A DNA stretch of 64,000 nucleotides from Sphingobacterium deserti. GTDB taxonomy: Bacteria; Bacteroidota; Bacteroidia; Sphingobacteriales; Sphingobacteriaceae. This document shows positions 29,306-39,036 of this stretch, in pieces. Each line of letters begins with the position of its first letter. Within the stretch, counting starts at the first letter, position 1. Position numbers and translations under genes: made by a program. The DNA is taken from contig NZ_JJMU01000012.1 of the NCBI RefSeq assembly GCF_000757725.1, positions 41,369 through 105,368 on the forward strand, given 5' to 3'. Below the pieces are notes generated by a model, which saw only the letters and a list, made by a program, of their open reading frames with translations, was not told the DNA's origin and did no database searches.

Positions 29306-29363
29306 GATAGTTACGAGAATAATTAAGAAACACTATTATATACATTTTTGACCTTAAATATTA

Positions 29364-30614
29364 ATGGATAGACCGATAGAACAGAAGAGATGGAATACGA
29401 AACGTATCTTAACGCTTGTAGGTGTTTTGAGTATTGTGGGCTTGATAGGCGCTAGCTATTACTTCACAAGCGGAAACAGTAAGCTCAATGTTGAGGCAGA
29501 TCGTATCAGCATTGTTGAAATAAAAGAAGGAACATTTCAAGAGTTTATCCCGATTAATGGAACTGTACTTCCCATAAGCAGCATTTACTTAGATGCCTCT
29601 ATAGGGGGGCGCGTGGAAGAAAAATTTGTTGAGGATGGAGCCGTCCTGAAAAAAGGCGACGCCATCATGCGTCTCTCTAACACCGATCAAGAACTGAGTC
29701 TTGTGCAGCAAGAAACGCAGGTATTGAACTTATTGACGCAGACACAAATTGCCCGAACAAATGCGGAACAGGTGTCTATAAACAATAGGAACCAAATGGC
29801 TGATGTGGAACTAGCGCACCGCGAAGCGGAGCGGGTTTACAAATTAAATCAAAAATTGTATGATGAAAAGGCAATTGGCAGCCAGGAATACCAAAAGTCA
29901 TTGAATGAATATAATTACCAAAAAGAACGGGTAAACTTAACGAAGCAAATCTTAAGACAAGATTCTATTTCCTCTAGCCAAAAGGCTTATCAAGATCGGG
30001 AGACTTACAAACGCACGCAGGGTGCTTTGGAATTGATGCAGCAAAAAGTTGGTGACCTGATTGTACGCGCACCTGTTGACGGACAGCTGACATCTTTCGA
30101 TGCGGAGATTGGACAAAATAAAAATCCCGGCGAGCGCTTGGGACAAATAGACGTATTGACAGGGTTTAAGGTTCGCGCCGAAATTGATGAGCATTACATA
30201 AGCAGAATTTTCACTGAACAGGTGGGCGAATTTACCATCAGCGGCAAAAACTACCAACTGAAAATCAAAAAGGTTTATACGCAAGTTACCAACGGTCGTT
30301 TTCAGGTTGACATGGAATTTACGGGTGATGTGCCAAAAGGTATACGCCGTGGACAGACGCTACAGATTCGCCTTGCGCTAAGCGATGAAACAAAAGCAAT
30401 TCTCTTAGCGAAGGGTGGCTTCTACCAGCAAACTGGCGGAAATTGGATCTTTAAATTAGATAAAAATGGTAATACAGCCTACCGCGTTGATATGCAATTG
30501 GGCAGACAAAATCCAGAATATTACGAGGTGGTAAGCGGCTTGCAACCGGGTGATAAGGTGATTGTGTCGAGCTATGAGACATATGATAAAATACAGGAAT
30601 TGAATATACGATAA
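29364..30614 (+). CDS. HlyD/MacA-like periplasmic adaptor (membrane fusion protein)
   Basis: 416 residues with one N-terminal membrane segment (ILTLVGVLSIVGLIGASYYF, about 16-35) and no lipobox. Next come the first lipoyl half (VEEKFVEDGAVLKKGDAI, about 88-105), a long alpha-helical hairpin (about 110-235), the second lipoyl half (DLIVRAPVDGQLTSF, about 230-245) and beta-barrel domains. It should bridge an inner-membrane permease to the TolC-like channel encoded on the other strand. First gene of an operon driven by a sigma-54 promoter; the ATPase gene follows after 13 bp. It is the only adaptor gene in the locus although there are nine permeases. Confidence 0.92.
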   Translation: MDRPIEQKRWNTKRILTLVGVLSIVGLIGASYYFTSGNSKLNVEADRISIVEIKEGTFQEFIPINGTVLPISSIYLDASIGGRVEEKFVEDGAVLKKGDAIMRLSNTDQELSLVQQETQVLNLLTQTQIARTNAEQVSINNRNQMADVELAHREAERVYKLNQKLYDEKAIGSQEYQKSLNEYNYQKERVNLTKQILRQDSISSSQKAYQDRETYKRTQGALELMQQKVGDLIVRAPVDGQLTSFDAEIGQNKNPGERLGQIDVLTGFKVRAEIDEHYISRIFTEQVGEFTISGKNYQLKIKKVYTQVTNGRFQVDMEFTGDVPKGIRRGQTLQIRLALSDETKAILLAKGGFYQQTGGNWIFKLDKNGNTAYRVDMQLGRQNPEYYEVVSGLQPGDKVIVSSYETYDKIQELNIR

Positions 30615-30627
30615 TTAACTACATAAC

Positions 30628-31314
30628 ATGATCAAAATAACAAACCTCCAAAAATACTATCGCACCGAAGAAGTGGAAACCGTGGCCTTGAACAATGTCA
30701 ACATCCATGTGAAGGAAGGTGAATTTGTTGCGGTAATGGGTCCTTCGGGATGTGGGAAATCTACGTTGTTGAATATCGTTGGTTTATTGGACGACCTGGA
30801 TGAAGGAAGCTATCTCTTTAATAGTATCGAGGTGGCGAAATTTAAAGAGGGCAAACGTTCCGACCTGCGCAAACACAACATTGGCTTCGTTTTCCAGAGC
30901 TTTAACTTGATTGATGAACTTACTGTTTTTGAAAACGTGGAACTTCCTTTGGTTTATACCAATGTTCCGGCAGCTGAACGCAAACGCCGCGTAGAGGAAG
31001 TGCTGGAAAAAGTGCAGATCATGCACCGTCGCAACCACTTTCCGCAGCAGCTCTCGGGAGGTCAGCAGCAGCGCGTAGCGGTAGCCCGTGCCGTAGTTAA
31101 CAATCCGAAACTGATCTTGGCCGATGAGCCTACAGGTAATCTTGACTCCAGCAACGGTAACGAGGTAATGCAATTGCTGACGGAGCTGAATGAGGCTGGC
31201 ACGACCATCGTGATGGTAACACACAGTGAGCATGATGCAAAGTTTTCAGATCGCGTTATCCGCATGCTGGATGGGCAGGTGATTATGGAAACAGAGAACA
31301 TCGAAGCTCGATAG
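30628..31314 (+). CDS. ABC transporter ATP-binding protein (MacB/LolD type), first copy
   Basis: 228 residues. All motifs are present: Walker A GPSGCGKST (about 39-47), Q-loop VFQSFNLIDELT, signature LSGGQQQRVAVARA, Walker B LILADEPTGNLD and H-loop VTHSE. MacB/LolD ATPases drive mechanotransmission by FtsX-type permeases rather than classical channel transport. It lies between the adaptor and the first permease (73-bp gap). Being followed by nine permease genes, it probably serves several of them. Confidence 0.95.
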   Translation: MIKITNLQKYYRTEEVETVALNNVNIHVKEGEFVAVMGPSGCGKSTLLNIVGLLDDLDEGSYLFNSIEVAKFKEGKRSDLRKHNIGFVFQSFNLIDELTVFENVELPLVYTNVPAAERKRRVEEVLEKVQIMHRRNHFPQQLSGGQQQRVAVARAVVNNPKLILADEPTGNLDSSNGNEVMQLLTELNEAGTTIVMVTHSEHDAKFSDRVIRMLDGQVIMETENIEAR

Positions 31315-31387
31315 CACTTTTTGCCTAAGCAGAAGGGTACACGTCTAACGTAGACGACCACGTAAACAACAACCTAAGAGCTAAATT

Positions 31388-33808
31388 ATGCTAAACTTTA
31401 AAATTGTATTCCGACAGCTATGGCGAAACCGCCTGCTCACGGCGCTGAACATTATGGGGCTTGCCATTGGCATCAGTGCGTGTTGGATTGTTTTCCGGGT
31501 GGTCCATTATGAATTTAGTTTTGATAGGCATATCCCAGAAGTAGAATATATCCAACAAGTAGTTTGCGTAGATGATGAGCCGAATGCCAGCAATGGTTTT
31601 GTCGGTGTACCTTTAGGAATGGCGCCGTTACTCACGGACCAAACACTTCCCGATGCTGCTGTGGTACCGGTTTACTCGCAACATTTCGAACGTTTCCGGA
31701 TTTCACAATCTGATAACAACGATCCACTTCTCGTAGAAGAGCCAAAAAAAATCATTGGCATTAATAACAACTATTTCGATATGCTTCCATATGAATGGCT
31801 GGCGGGACACGCAAAAACAGCGTTACTCGATCCATACAACATGGTTCTTCGAGAGGATGTAGCAGCAGAATACTTTCCAGGTTTGCAAACCTCCGAGATT
31901 GTAGGAAAAACCATCATCGCAGATTCTACAGAGTACACCGTATCCGGTATCGTAAAAACCCTACCCTACCCAAGCAGCTTTCAGGCTAAAATATTTGTCG
32001 CCATACCTGACAAAGAATGGTCCAGCCACAATTGGTTGATGTTGAATTCGAGCTATTTGCTTTATATAAAAACTAAAAATGCTGCATCGCTACAAAGGCT
32101 ATTAGCTGTGGCTCAAAAAGAGTATGATAAGATTGGTGCTCCTGAACACTTGAAATTCGGTGCTGCTAGCAAGTTTGAGACGTTCTCGCTCGCTAATAAA
32201 CACTTTGAAGAAGCTTATGATAGCGAAGGCATATCTGCAGACCCTAAGGTGATGTATGGCTTGGTTGCAATCGGTTTTTTTGTGCTGTTACTTGCTAGTA
32301 TCAACTATATCAATCTAAGCACAGCGCAAATCCCGCAACGTGCCAAAGAAATTGGTATTCGAAAGACTTTGGGAGTTCGTCCGCTGCATATTACGGTCAG
32401 CTTCTTAGTAGAAACATTATGTGTTACAATTTTGGGTTTATTCTTTTCTTGGCCAATTATCAAACTTTTCGAAATCAGCTATCCGGAATTTATCCCTGAC
32501 GGAATTAATGCGTTCGACAATGGCGGCGTGGTAGCACTTTTTTTGACTGGACTTATTCTTCTTATCTCATTGCTGTCCAGTATTTACCCAGCCTATTTGA
32601 TAAATAATTTACGCTCTATCGAGATGCTTAAAGGCAAAATTGACTCAAAAATAAAGGGCACGCGTTTCACACTTCGTAAATCGCTTATTGTTTTCCAATT
32701 TATCATCGCTCAATTTTTTATTGTTAGCGCGATTATTGTCAGCCAACAGCTCGATTTTACATTACATACCGATTTGGGATTTGAGAATGAAGCAATTGTC
32801 AATGTCCGAATACCCTATAAATCATACCAAAATAGCGATGTAAATCCGCTCCTCTATAAAAATGCATTACAGCAGCATTCTGAGATCGTTGCCGTATCCG
32901 TTGGACACGAACCGCTGAATGATAGTTATTGGGGAAATGTGTATCATTTTGCTGCAGATACTGGTAAGATTCAATTACATACACCTCGTAAGTACATCGA
33001 TGAAAACTATATCGATCTGTATCAGATACAATTAATGGCTGGCAGAAACATTCAGTTTACAGACACCATGCGCGAGGTATTAATTAACGAATCAGCGTTA
33101 ATAGCATTAGGCTTGAAGAATCCTGAAGATGCTATTGGTCAACAACTGGTTCGGATGGACAACGCCGTTCACCCTATCGTTGGTGTTTACAAAGATTTCC
33201 ATCAGCGTTCTTTACGCGACAAAACAGGGCCACTTATTTTGGGATCATCAAACAACCCCCACCAGTTACAGCATTTCAATATCAAATTGCCTACAGATCG
33301 AAAAAAATGGCAACAGACATTGGCCATCATGGAAAAAGAATGGAAATCGTTCTATCCAAATGCCCCTTTCGAATTTAAATTTAATGAGGAAAGAATAAAA
33401 AACGTCTATGAGAAAGAGTATCGCACAGCCAAACTAATTGATTTGGCAACCGGTGTAACGATTTTAATCAGCTGCTTTGGCCTTTTTGGATTGGCCACTC
33501 TCACTGCTTTTCAACGAACGAAAGAAATAGGTATACGAAAAGTATTAGGCGCCTCAATCAGTAGAATTGTAGCTATGCTTTCCAAAGACTTTGTGGTTTT
33601 GGTGACTATCGCGATCATAATTTCCACGCCCATCGGGTGGTGGGCTATGAATAATTGGTTGAATGATTTTGCCTACCGCATAGAAATTGAATGGTGGGTT
33701 TTCGTTTTGGCCGGCTTTTTAGCGGTAGGAATTGCATTGTTGACGGTAAGCTATCAAGCAATTAAGGCTGCAGTAGTGAAACCAGTAGATAGCCTGCGAG
33801 ATGAGTGA
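31388..33808 (+). CDS. FtsX/MacB-type ABC permease, paralogue 1
   Basis: 806 residues, a tandem fusion of two FtsX modules. A membrane helix (about 18-40) is followed by a MacB-type periplasmic domain to about 280, then three helices. The first coupling-helix motif RAKEIGIRKTLG is near 318; after TM5 (about 435-460) comes a second periplasmic domain, then TM6-8 with the second motif RTKEIGIRKVLGAS near 709. The protein ends in PVDSLRDE. One chain could thus pair with two ATPase subunits. Its N-terminus (MLNFKIVFRQLWRNRLL) is less like the common MIKNYIKIAWRNL of its neighbours, suggesting an older branch. Confidence 0.93.
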   Translation: MLNFKIVFRQLWRNRLLTALNIMGLAIGISACWIVFRVVHYEFSFDRHIPEVEYIQQVVCVDDEPNASNGFVGVPLGMAPLLTDQTLPDAAVVPVYSQHFERFRISQSDNNDPLLVEEPKKIIGINNNYFDMLPYEWLAGHAKTALLDPYNMVLREDVAAEYFPGLQTSEIVGKTIIADSTEYTVSGIVKTLPYPSSFQAKIFVAIPDKEWSSHNWLMLNSSYLLYIKTKNAASLQRLLAVAQKEYDKIGAPEHLKFGAASKFETFSLANKHFEEAYDSEGISADPKVMYGLVAIGFFVLLLASINYINLSTAQIPQRAKEIGIRKTLGVRPLHITVSFLVETLCVTILGLFFSWPIIKLFEISYPEFIPDGINAFDNGGVVALFLTGLILLISLLSSIYPAYLINNLRSIEMLKGKIDSKIKGTRFTLRKSLIVFQFIIAQFFIVSAIIVSQQLDFTLHTDLGFENEAIVNVRIPYKSYQNSDVNPLLYKNALQQHSEIVAVSVGHEPLNDSYWGNVYHFAADTGKIQLHTPRKYIDENYIDLYQIQLMAGRNIQFTDTMREVLINESALIALGLKNPEDAIGQQLVRMDNAVHPIVGVYKDFHQRSLRDKTGPLILGSSNNPHQLQHFNIKLPTDRKKWQQTLAIMEKEWKSFYPNAPFEFKFNEERIKNVYEKEYRTAKLIDLATGVTILISCFGLFGLATLTAFQRTKEIGIRKVLGASISRIVAMLSKDFVVLVTIAIIISTPIGWWAMNNWLNDFAYRIEIEWWVFVLAGFLAVGIALLTVSYQAIKAAVVKPVDSLRDE

Positions 33809-33810
33809 TT

Positions 33811-33870
33811 GTGAGTAGTGAGTAGTGAGTAGTGAGTAGTGAGTAGTGAGTAGTGAGTAGTGAGTAGTGA
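33811..33870 (+). repeat. Heptamer tandem repeat (GTGAGTA, about 8.6 copies)
   Basis: Sixty bases made of perfect 7-bp units starting two bases after the permease 1 stop codon. The 7-bp period makes it prone to copy-number change by slippage; it lies in the spacer before permease 2. Confidence 0.95.
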
Positions 33871-33920
33871 AAAGTCACTTTCTCAGTTAGCGTCACTACA
33901 GGAGTTTTTTACTTTTTAAT
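33867..33920 (+). repeat. Direct repeat copy A (spacer before permease 2)
   Basis: About 54 bp beginning GTGAAAAGTCACTTTCTCAG; nearly identical to 36408-36461 in the next spacer. It ends in a T-rich stretch just before the permease start. Confidence 0.85.
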
Positions 33921-33944
33921 TCTGAATTTTTACTTTTTTTGATC

Positions 33945-36389
33945 ATGATCAAAAACTACATTAAAATAGCTTGGAGAAACCTGCGCAGCCAGAAGCTTTT
34001 CTCTGTTATCAAAATCGGAGGGTTCGCGTTTGGTATTGCAGTATCCTTGCTTATTGCGCTCTTTGTGCAGCATGAGCTAAGCTACGATAAGTTTTATCCC
34101 GATGCTGATCAGATATATAGGTTAGTTGGTGTTGCTAAGCAAGACAACGTTATCCGGAAGGGTATCTCCCTCCCCGCCCCCACCGGGCCAACGTTTAAAG
34201 AAGAGTTTGCCGCGATAGAAGCGACGGGCAGAATGCTCTCTAACCCACTTTTCGGAGCAGGAAGCAATCAACTATCCACCAACGACAACCCCGAGAATTT
34301 TTCGGACAATGGCTTTACCTATGTTGACCAGTCGCTGTTAGATATGCTGCCGTTACGAACAGTATTTGGTTCATTAGCACACGCGCTTGACGAACCTAAC
34401 AGCATTGTTATCACAAAAAGCAAAGCCGAGAAATATTTCAAAGGCGATCCGATCGGGAAAATCATCTACTTAAATAACGATAAAGACAAGCCCTATAAAG
34501 TGAATGCCGTCATCGAAGATGTGCCCAGTAATTCACATCTCCAAGGCTTCGATTTTTTTATGACCCTTTCAGGCATTGATTTCTATCCGGGTGAACAGCA
34601 AAATTGGGTAGCGAGTAATTATAGCACTTATATTAAAGTGAAGAAGGACACAAACACGGAACTGCTAGCACAACAATTAACCAAATCATACATTAACGAT
34701 CACTACAAGCCTGCTGCTATCCTAGCGGGCATGCAAATAAACCCTGTCCTGAATTCGGCCAAGCTTGTATTGCAACCCTTAACAAAAATCCATCTCCATT
34801 CGACCGACATCAAGGACTATAAAATAGAAACCCAAAAAAGGGGCGATATCAAAGTGGTATGGATCTTTGCCGGTATAGCCAGTTTTATATTGCTGATTGC
34901 AGCTATCAACTTTATCAACCTCTCAACAGCCAATGCAAGCACGAGAGCCAAAGAAGTCGGCGTAAGAAAGACGATAGGCTCTAGTAGAAAGGCATTGATC
35001 AATCAGTTCATTACCGAGTCCCTACTGTACAGTATTATTTCCGTTCTTCTAGGCATTGCGATTAGCTTTTTGCTCCTACCTCTATTTAACAATTTGGCCG
35101 ATAAAACACTGTACATCCCTTGGAATACATGGTACTTTATACCGGCAACATTGCTTACAGCAACTGGATTAGGGCTGCTTTCAGGGGTGTATCCGGCTTT
35201 CTTTCTATCGAGTTTCAAGCCCATTGCAGTATTGAAGGGCAAAGTTTCGCCAACAAGTGGAAGCTCAAATTTTCGAAACGGATTAGTGGTGTTTCAATTT
35301 GCGACCTCCATCATGCTTATCATCGGCACACTTATTATAAACCAGCAGCTGAATTTCATTCTAAATAAAGATGTTGGGTTCAGCCGAGATCAGGTATTGG
35401 TTTTACATGGAACGTCTACTCTGGGCAACCAGGCGAAGGTTTTCAAAGAAGAATTAAACACTATTCCTGCTGTACAAACGGTGGCTATTAGTGATTACAT
35501 TCCCGTAAATATCGACGGCTCAAAACGGAATGGCAACAGTTTTAACCTTGAAGGAAGGCAGCAGGAGGAAGCCGGTAAAGGCGGTCAGTTTTGGGTGGTC
35601 GATAAAGACTATATCAACACTTTTGGACTCCACCTCGTCGCCGGTAGAAACTTCAATATGAATATGGCTTCCGACTCGGCGGCGGTTATCGTGAACCAAC
35701 GGATGGTGCAAGAACTGGGTATAAAGGATCCAATTGGCGCACGCATAACGAATGGCAACACCTACACGATTATCGGTGTAGTGGAAGATTTCATCTTCGG
35801 CTCCCTCCGCGAAGAAGGTATAGATCCACTGTGTATGGTTATCGGAGGAAGCAATTCGCTCATATCCGTTAAGATCAAGCCTACGAATGCCGCACAGACG
35901 CTACGTGATATCACAGCGATATGGGATAAATTTTCACCGCAGCAGAAGATTCAATACAGTTTTCTAGACGAAGGTTTTGCCTCGTTATACCGGGATGTAC
36001 AGCGCACACAAGAAATTTTCACGGCCTTTGCCATTATCACCATTTTTATTGCATGTTTAGGCCTTTTCGGCTTGGCAGCCTACACCACTGCCCAACGCAC
36101 GAAAGAAATCGGTGTGCGCAAAGTCTTAGGCGCAAGTATAACCGGCATAATAAGGTTGCTGTCGTTCGGCTTCTTAAAACTGATCGTGTTAGCGCTATTT
36201 ATCGCCACACCTATAGCTTGGTGGGCGATGCACACCTGGCTGCAAGATTTTAACTATCGCACGGAAGTAAAATGGTGGGTTTTTGTGCTGACAGGCGGGA
36301 TCAGTCTATCAATCGCTATGGGAACGATTTGCTACCACGCTATACGAACGGCACGCATGAATCCCGTGAATAGCTTGCGAGACGAATAG
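33945..36389 (+). CDS. FtsX/MacB-type ABC permease, paralogue 2
   Basis: 814 residues from the ATG at 33945 (MIKNYIKIAWRNLRSQKLF), preferred over an in-frame TTG six bases earlier because this start matches the paralogues. Same plan as paralogue 1: TM1 about 20-42, periplasmic domain to about 295, first coupling motif RAKEVGVRKTIGSS near 333, second periplasmic domain about 460-675, second motif RTKEIGVRKVLGAS near 717, end PVNSLRDE. It is joined to paralogue 1 by a spacer with a heptamer repeat, and is probably in the adaptor operon. Confidence 0.93.
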   Translation: MIKNYIKIAWRNLRSQKLFSVIKIGGFAFGIAVSLLIALFVQHELSYDKFYPDADQIYRLVGVAKQDNVIRKGISLPAPTGPTFKEEFAAIEATGRMLSNPLFGAGSNQLSTNDNPENFSDNGFTYVDQSLLDMLPLRTVFGSLAHALDEPNSIVITKSKAEKYFKGDPIGKIIYLNNDKDKPYKVNAVIEDVPSNSHLQGFDFFMTLSGIDFYPGEQQNWVASNYSTYIKVKKDTNTELLAQQLTKSYINDHYKPAAILAGMQINPVLNSAKLVLQPLTKIHLHSTDIKDYKIETQKRGDIKVVWIFAGIASFILLIAAINFINLSTANASTRAKEVGVRKTIGSSRKALINQFITESLLYSIISVLLGIAISFLLLPLFNNLADKTLYIPWNTWYFIPATLLTATGLGLLSGVYPAFFLSSFKPIAVLKGKVSPTSGSSNFRNGLVVFQFATSIMLIIGTLIINQQLNFILNKDVGFSRDQVLVLHGTSTLGNQAKVFKEELNTIPAVQTVAISDYIPVNIDGSKRNGNSFNLEGRQQEEAGKGGQFWVVDKDYINTFGLHLVAGRNFNMNMASDSAAVIVNQRMVQELGIKDPIGARITNGNTYTIIGVVEDFIFGSLREEGIDPLCMVIGGSNSLISVKIKPTNAAQTLRDITAIWDKFSPQQKIQYSFLDEGFASLYRDVQRTQEIFTAFAIITIFIACLGLFGLAAYTTAQRTKEIGVRKVLGASITGIIRLLSFGFLKLIVLALFIATPIAWWAMHTWLQDFNYRTEVKWWVFVLTGGISLSIAMGTICYHAIRTARMNPVNSLRDE

Positions 36390-36407
36390 CGCGTAGCGCA
36401 CAGTGAG

Positions 36408-36461
36408 TAGTGAAAAATTACTTTCTCAGTTAGCGTCACTACAGAAGTTTTTACTTTTTAA
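36408..36461 (+). repeat. Direct repeat copy B (spacer before permease 3)
   Basis: Second copy of the repeat at 33867-33920, with a handful of changes. It is preceded by one remaining GTGAGTA unit at 36403-36409, so the heptamer array probably also once existed or expanded here. Confidence 0.85.
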
Positions 36462-36478
36462 TTTTTTACTTTTTGATC

Positions 36479-38872
36479 ATGATCAAAAACTACATCAAAA
36501 TAGCTTGGCGCAATCTCTTGAAGAGTAAGTCATTCTCTATAATAAATATTTTAGGATTAGCGATTGGCATGGCAGGTGCGCTCCTGATTGCGTTGTGGGT
36601 GGAGAATATGATTTCCATGGACCGGTTTCATGAGAAGAGTGATCAGCTCTACATGATGAGCAATCGTGATGAAAATCAAGGAGAAAAATCGGCTTGGGTA
36701 AGTACGCCGAAGATATTAGGGCCTTCACTAGCAACAGATTTCCCAGACATTGAGGAATTCACCCGATACGACGAAGGCAATGAACTCTTAACAACATTTA
36801 AAGAGAAAAAATTGATTGCCTATACCGTCTTCGTTGATCCGGGATTCTTTGAAATGTTCTCACTTCCATTTATCAAAGGAGAAAACAACATCGAATTTGA
36901 CAATCCGAAAGGCATCGTCTTGACAGAGAGTTATGCCAAATCTTTATTTGGACATGAGGATCCTATCGGAAAATCAATAAAGATCGACTCTGTTGATCAA
37001 GTTACCGTACAGGCTATACTCAAAGATTTACCCAGCAATTCAAGTTTTAAATTTGACGTTCTACTTCCATTTGCGTATGCTAAAACAATTGGCTATGTCG
37101 ATGACAATTGGGGAAACAATTCAGTAAGCACGTATATCCTACTAAAAGAAGGAACATCACTTCCAGCTTTCAATGAAAAGATAAAAACATATGCCCGAGA
37201 TCATTTCAATAAAGTTGCGGCGGAAAAAGGGTATCAGTCGGCGAAAAATACAGGAGAAATTTTTGCATTCCCCTATGTCGACTCCTTCCTCTACAACAGT
37301 GGGAAGGGTGGAAATTACACTTCGGGGCGTATTGATGTCGTTAAGCTCTTTATATGGATTGGTCTTTTTATAATGTTAGTGGCTAGCATCAACTTCATGA
37401 ACCTGAGCACCGCCCGCTCCGAGCGCAGGGCAAAAGAGGTAGGTGTCCGAAAGGTAATTGGTGCGAATAAAACGACCCTTATGGCTCAGTTTCTGACGGA
37501 AAGCATTTTGATTAGCTTATTTGGAATGCTAGTCGCTACATTACTCATTTTTATAGCCCTACCATTTTTTAATCAACTTGTTGGAAAACAACTCAGCTTA
37601 TCTTTACTAAACATCCAAACTTGGCTGCTCTTAATCGGCTTTGCCATAATGACGGGCATATTAGCCGGTACCTATCCAGCATTCTTCCTTTCCTCTTTTC
37701 AGCCAATTAAGACTTTAAAGGGAAAACTAGTTGCCAAAACAAAAGGGTTTAGTGTTCGATCGATCTTGGTTGTAACGCAATTCAGTTTGGCCATTGTCTT
37801 AATTATTGCTACGCTAGTTGTGACAAAACAAATCCAACATACCAAACAACGTGAACGAGGGTATAATGAAAACGGCTTAGTATATACCAACCTTAAGGGT
37901 GATCTGGAGAAAAACTACAAACTTATCCGCGATGAGCTATTGGCCAGTAATGCCGTAATCTCTGTTTCGAAAAACATGTCTCCTGTGACCGATAGATACA
38001 GTAACGGTTGGGGCTTTACCACGGGCACACCTACGGAAGAAGATAAACGAATTTCCTATAATCGTTTTAGTACGGATGCCGATGCGGTAAAGAATCTAGG
38101 GTTAACACTTGTAGCGGGGCGAGATATAGATATTTATAAATTTGCAACAGACAGCACGGCATTAATTTTAAATGAATCAGCTGTTAAAAGTCTTCACCTT
38201 GAGAATCCAATAAATAGCATAGTTGATGGCGATGGTACAAGATGGACTGTCGTTGGTGTTGTGAAGGATTTTATTATAGGCTCACCGTTTGGAGATAATT
38301 TTCCTATGGTAATTTTAGGCCCACGGGCTTGGTTTACCACTATCCACTATCGATTAAATACTAACAGAAGTACCGCTGACAATCTCAAGATTATTGAATC
38401 AATTTTCAACAAATTTAATCCTGATTATCCTTTTGAATATCAGTTTGTAGATAAGACTTACGAACAGAAATTTAAAGAAACGAAGGCGATAGGCACACTC
38501 TCTATGGTGTTTGCAGGATTAACAATCTTTATTTCTTGCCTTGGGCTGTTGGCACTAATCGCCTATATGGCGGAGACACGTATGAAAGAAATTGCCGTTA
38601 GGAAGGTGTTGGGAGCGACTGTCATGCAGGTCACCTCCTTACTCTCCATTGATTTTATAAAGCTTGTTATAATTGCGATTCTGATAGCCTCTCCGATCGC
38701 TTGGTGGGCAATGGAAAACTGGCTACAGGACTACAGTTACCGCATCGAAATAAAATGGTATTATTTTGTTATTGCAGGATTAATGGCTGTGCTGATCAGC
38801 ATGGCAACAATTAGCTATCAAGCGATTAAATCTGCACTGGCCAATCCGGTAGATAGTTTGCGGGATGAGTGA
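36479..38872 (+). CDS. FtsX/MacB-type ABC permease, paralogue 3
   Basis: 797 residues from the ATG at 36479 (MIKNYIKIAWRNLLKSKSF); an in-frame TTG six bases earlier is less likely. Two-module FtsX architecture with coupling motifs RAKEVGVRKVIGANK near 314 and RMKEIAVRKVLGAT near 700, end PVDSLRDE. Its periplasmic parts (WVSTPKILGPSL, VFVDPGFFEMFSLPF, NPDYPFEYQFVDKTYEQKF) are much closer to paralogue 5 than to the others, so 3 and 5 form a subfamily. Confidence 0.93.
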   Translation: MIKNYIKIAWRNLLKSKSFSIINILGLAIGMAGALLIALWVENMISMDRFHEKSDQLYMMSNRDENQGEKSAWVSTPKILGPSLATDFPDIEEFTRYDEGNELLTTFKEKKLIAYTVFVDPGFFEMFSLPFIKGENNIEFDNPKGIVLTESYAKSLFGHEDPIGKSIKIDSVDQVTVQAILKDLPSNSSFKFDVLLPFAYAKTIGYVDDNWGNNSVSTYILLKEGTSLPAFNEKIKTYARDHFNKVAAEKGYQSAKNTGEIFAFPYVDSFLYNSGKGGNYTSGRIDVVKLFIWIGLFIMLVASINFMNLSTARSERRAKEVGVRKVIGANKTTLMAQFLTESILISLFGMLVATLLIFIALPFFNQLVGKQLSLSLLNIQTWLLLIGFAIMTGILAGTYPAFFLSSFQPIKTLKGKLVAKTKGFSVRSILVVTQFSLAIVLIIATLVVTKQIQHTKQRERGYNENGLVYTNLKGDLEKNYKLIRDELLASNAVISVSKNMSPVTDRYSNGWGFTTGTPTEEDKRISYNRFSTDADAVKNLGLTLVAGRDIDIYKFATDSTALILNESAVKSLHLENPINSIVDGDGTRWTVVGVVKDFIIGSPFGDNFPMVILGPRAWFTTIHYRLNTNRSTADNLKIIESIFNKFNPDYPFEYQFVDKTYEQKFKETKAIGTLSMVFAGLTIFISCLGLLALIAYMAETRMKEIAVRKVLGATVMQVTSLLSIDFIKLVIIAILIASPIAWWAMENWLQDYSYRIEIKWYYFVIAGLMAVLISMATISYQAIKSALANPVDSLRDE

Positions 38873-38969
38873 TGCAAAGTAAAAAGTCAAAATTAAAAAG
38901 TTAAAAAATTGAAAGTTAGAAGTAAGAAGCTAAAAATCTTAAGTAAAGACGACCGAAAACGGGTATTAG

Positions 38970-39034
38970 CATCTAAGTCTAAAATCTACATACTAAGATC
39001 TAAATACTAAGTACTATGATCTAAATACTAGCAA
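38970..39034 (+). repeat. AT-rich ATCTAAATACTA-type repeat, spacer before permease 4
   Basis: Degenerate 10-12-bp units (CTACATACTAAGATC, CTAAATACTAAG, ATCTAAATACTAG) ending three bases before the permease start. Related blocks lie before permeases 5, 7 and 8 and after permease 5. Confidence 0.7.
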
Positions 39035-39036
39035 CC

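Larger units (their letters stand above)
28680..29363. other. 684-bp regulatory region between tolC operon and adaptor operon
   Basis: It holds two divergent sigma-54 promoters, each with its own pair of 16-bp palindromes. The roughly 400 bp between the two operator pairs carries a GCACGG/CCGTGC hairpin (28897-28915) and a CTACAT-TCTT-ATGTAG inverted repeat (28960-28975), otherwise nothing recognised. Short minus-strand ORFs here overlap the operators and show no coding features. Confidence 0.6.

Noticed and set aside
38873..39036. Spacer repeats considered as a CRISPR-like array
   Set aside because: Units are short, degenerate and without unique spacers or cas genes; they recur only between permease genes.
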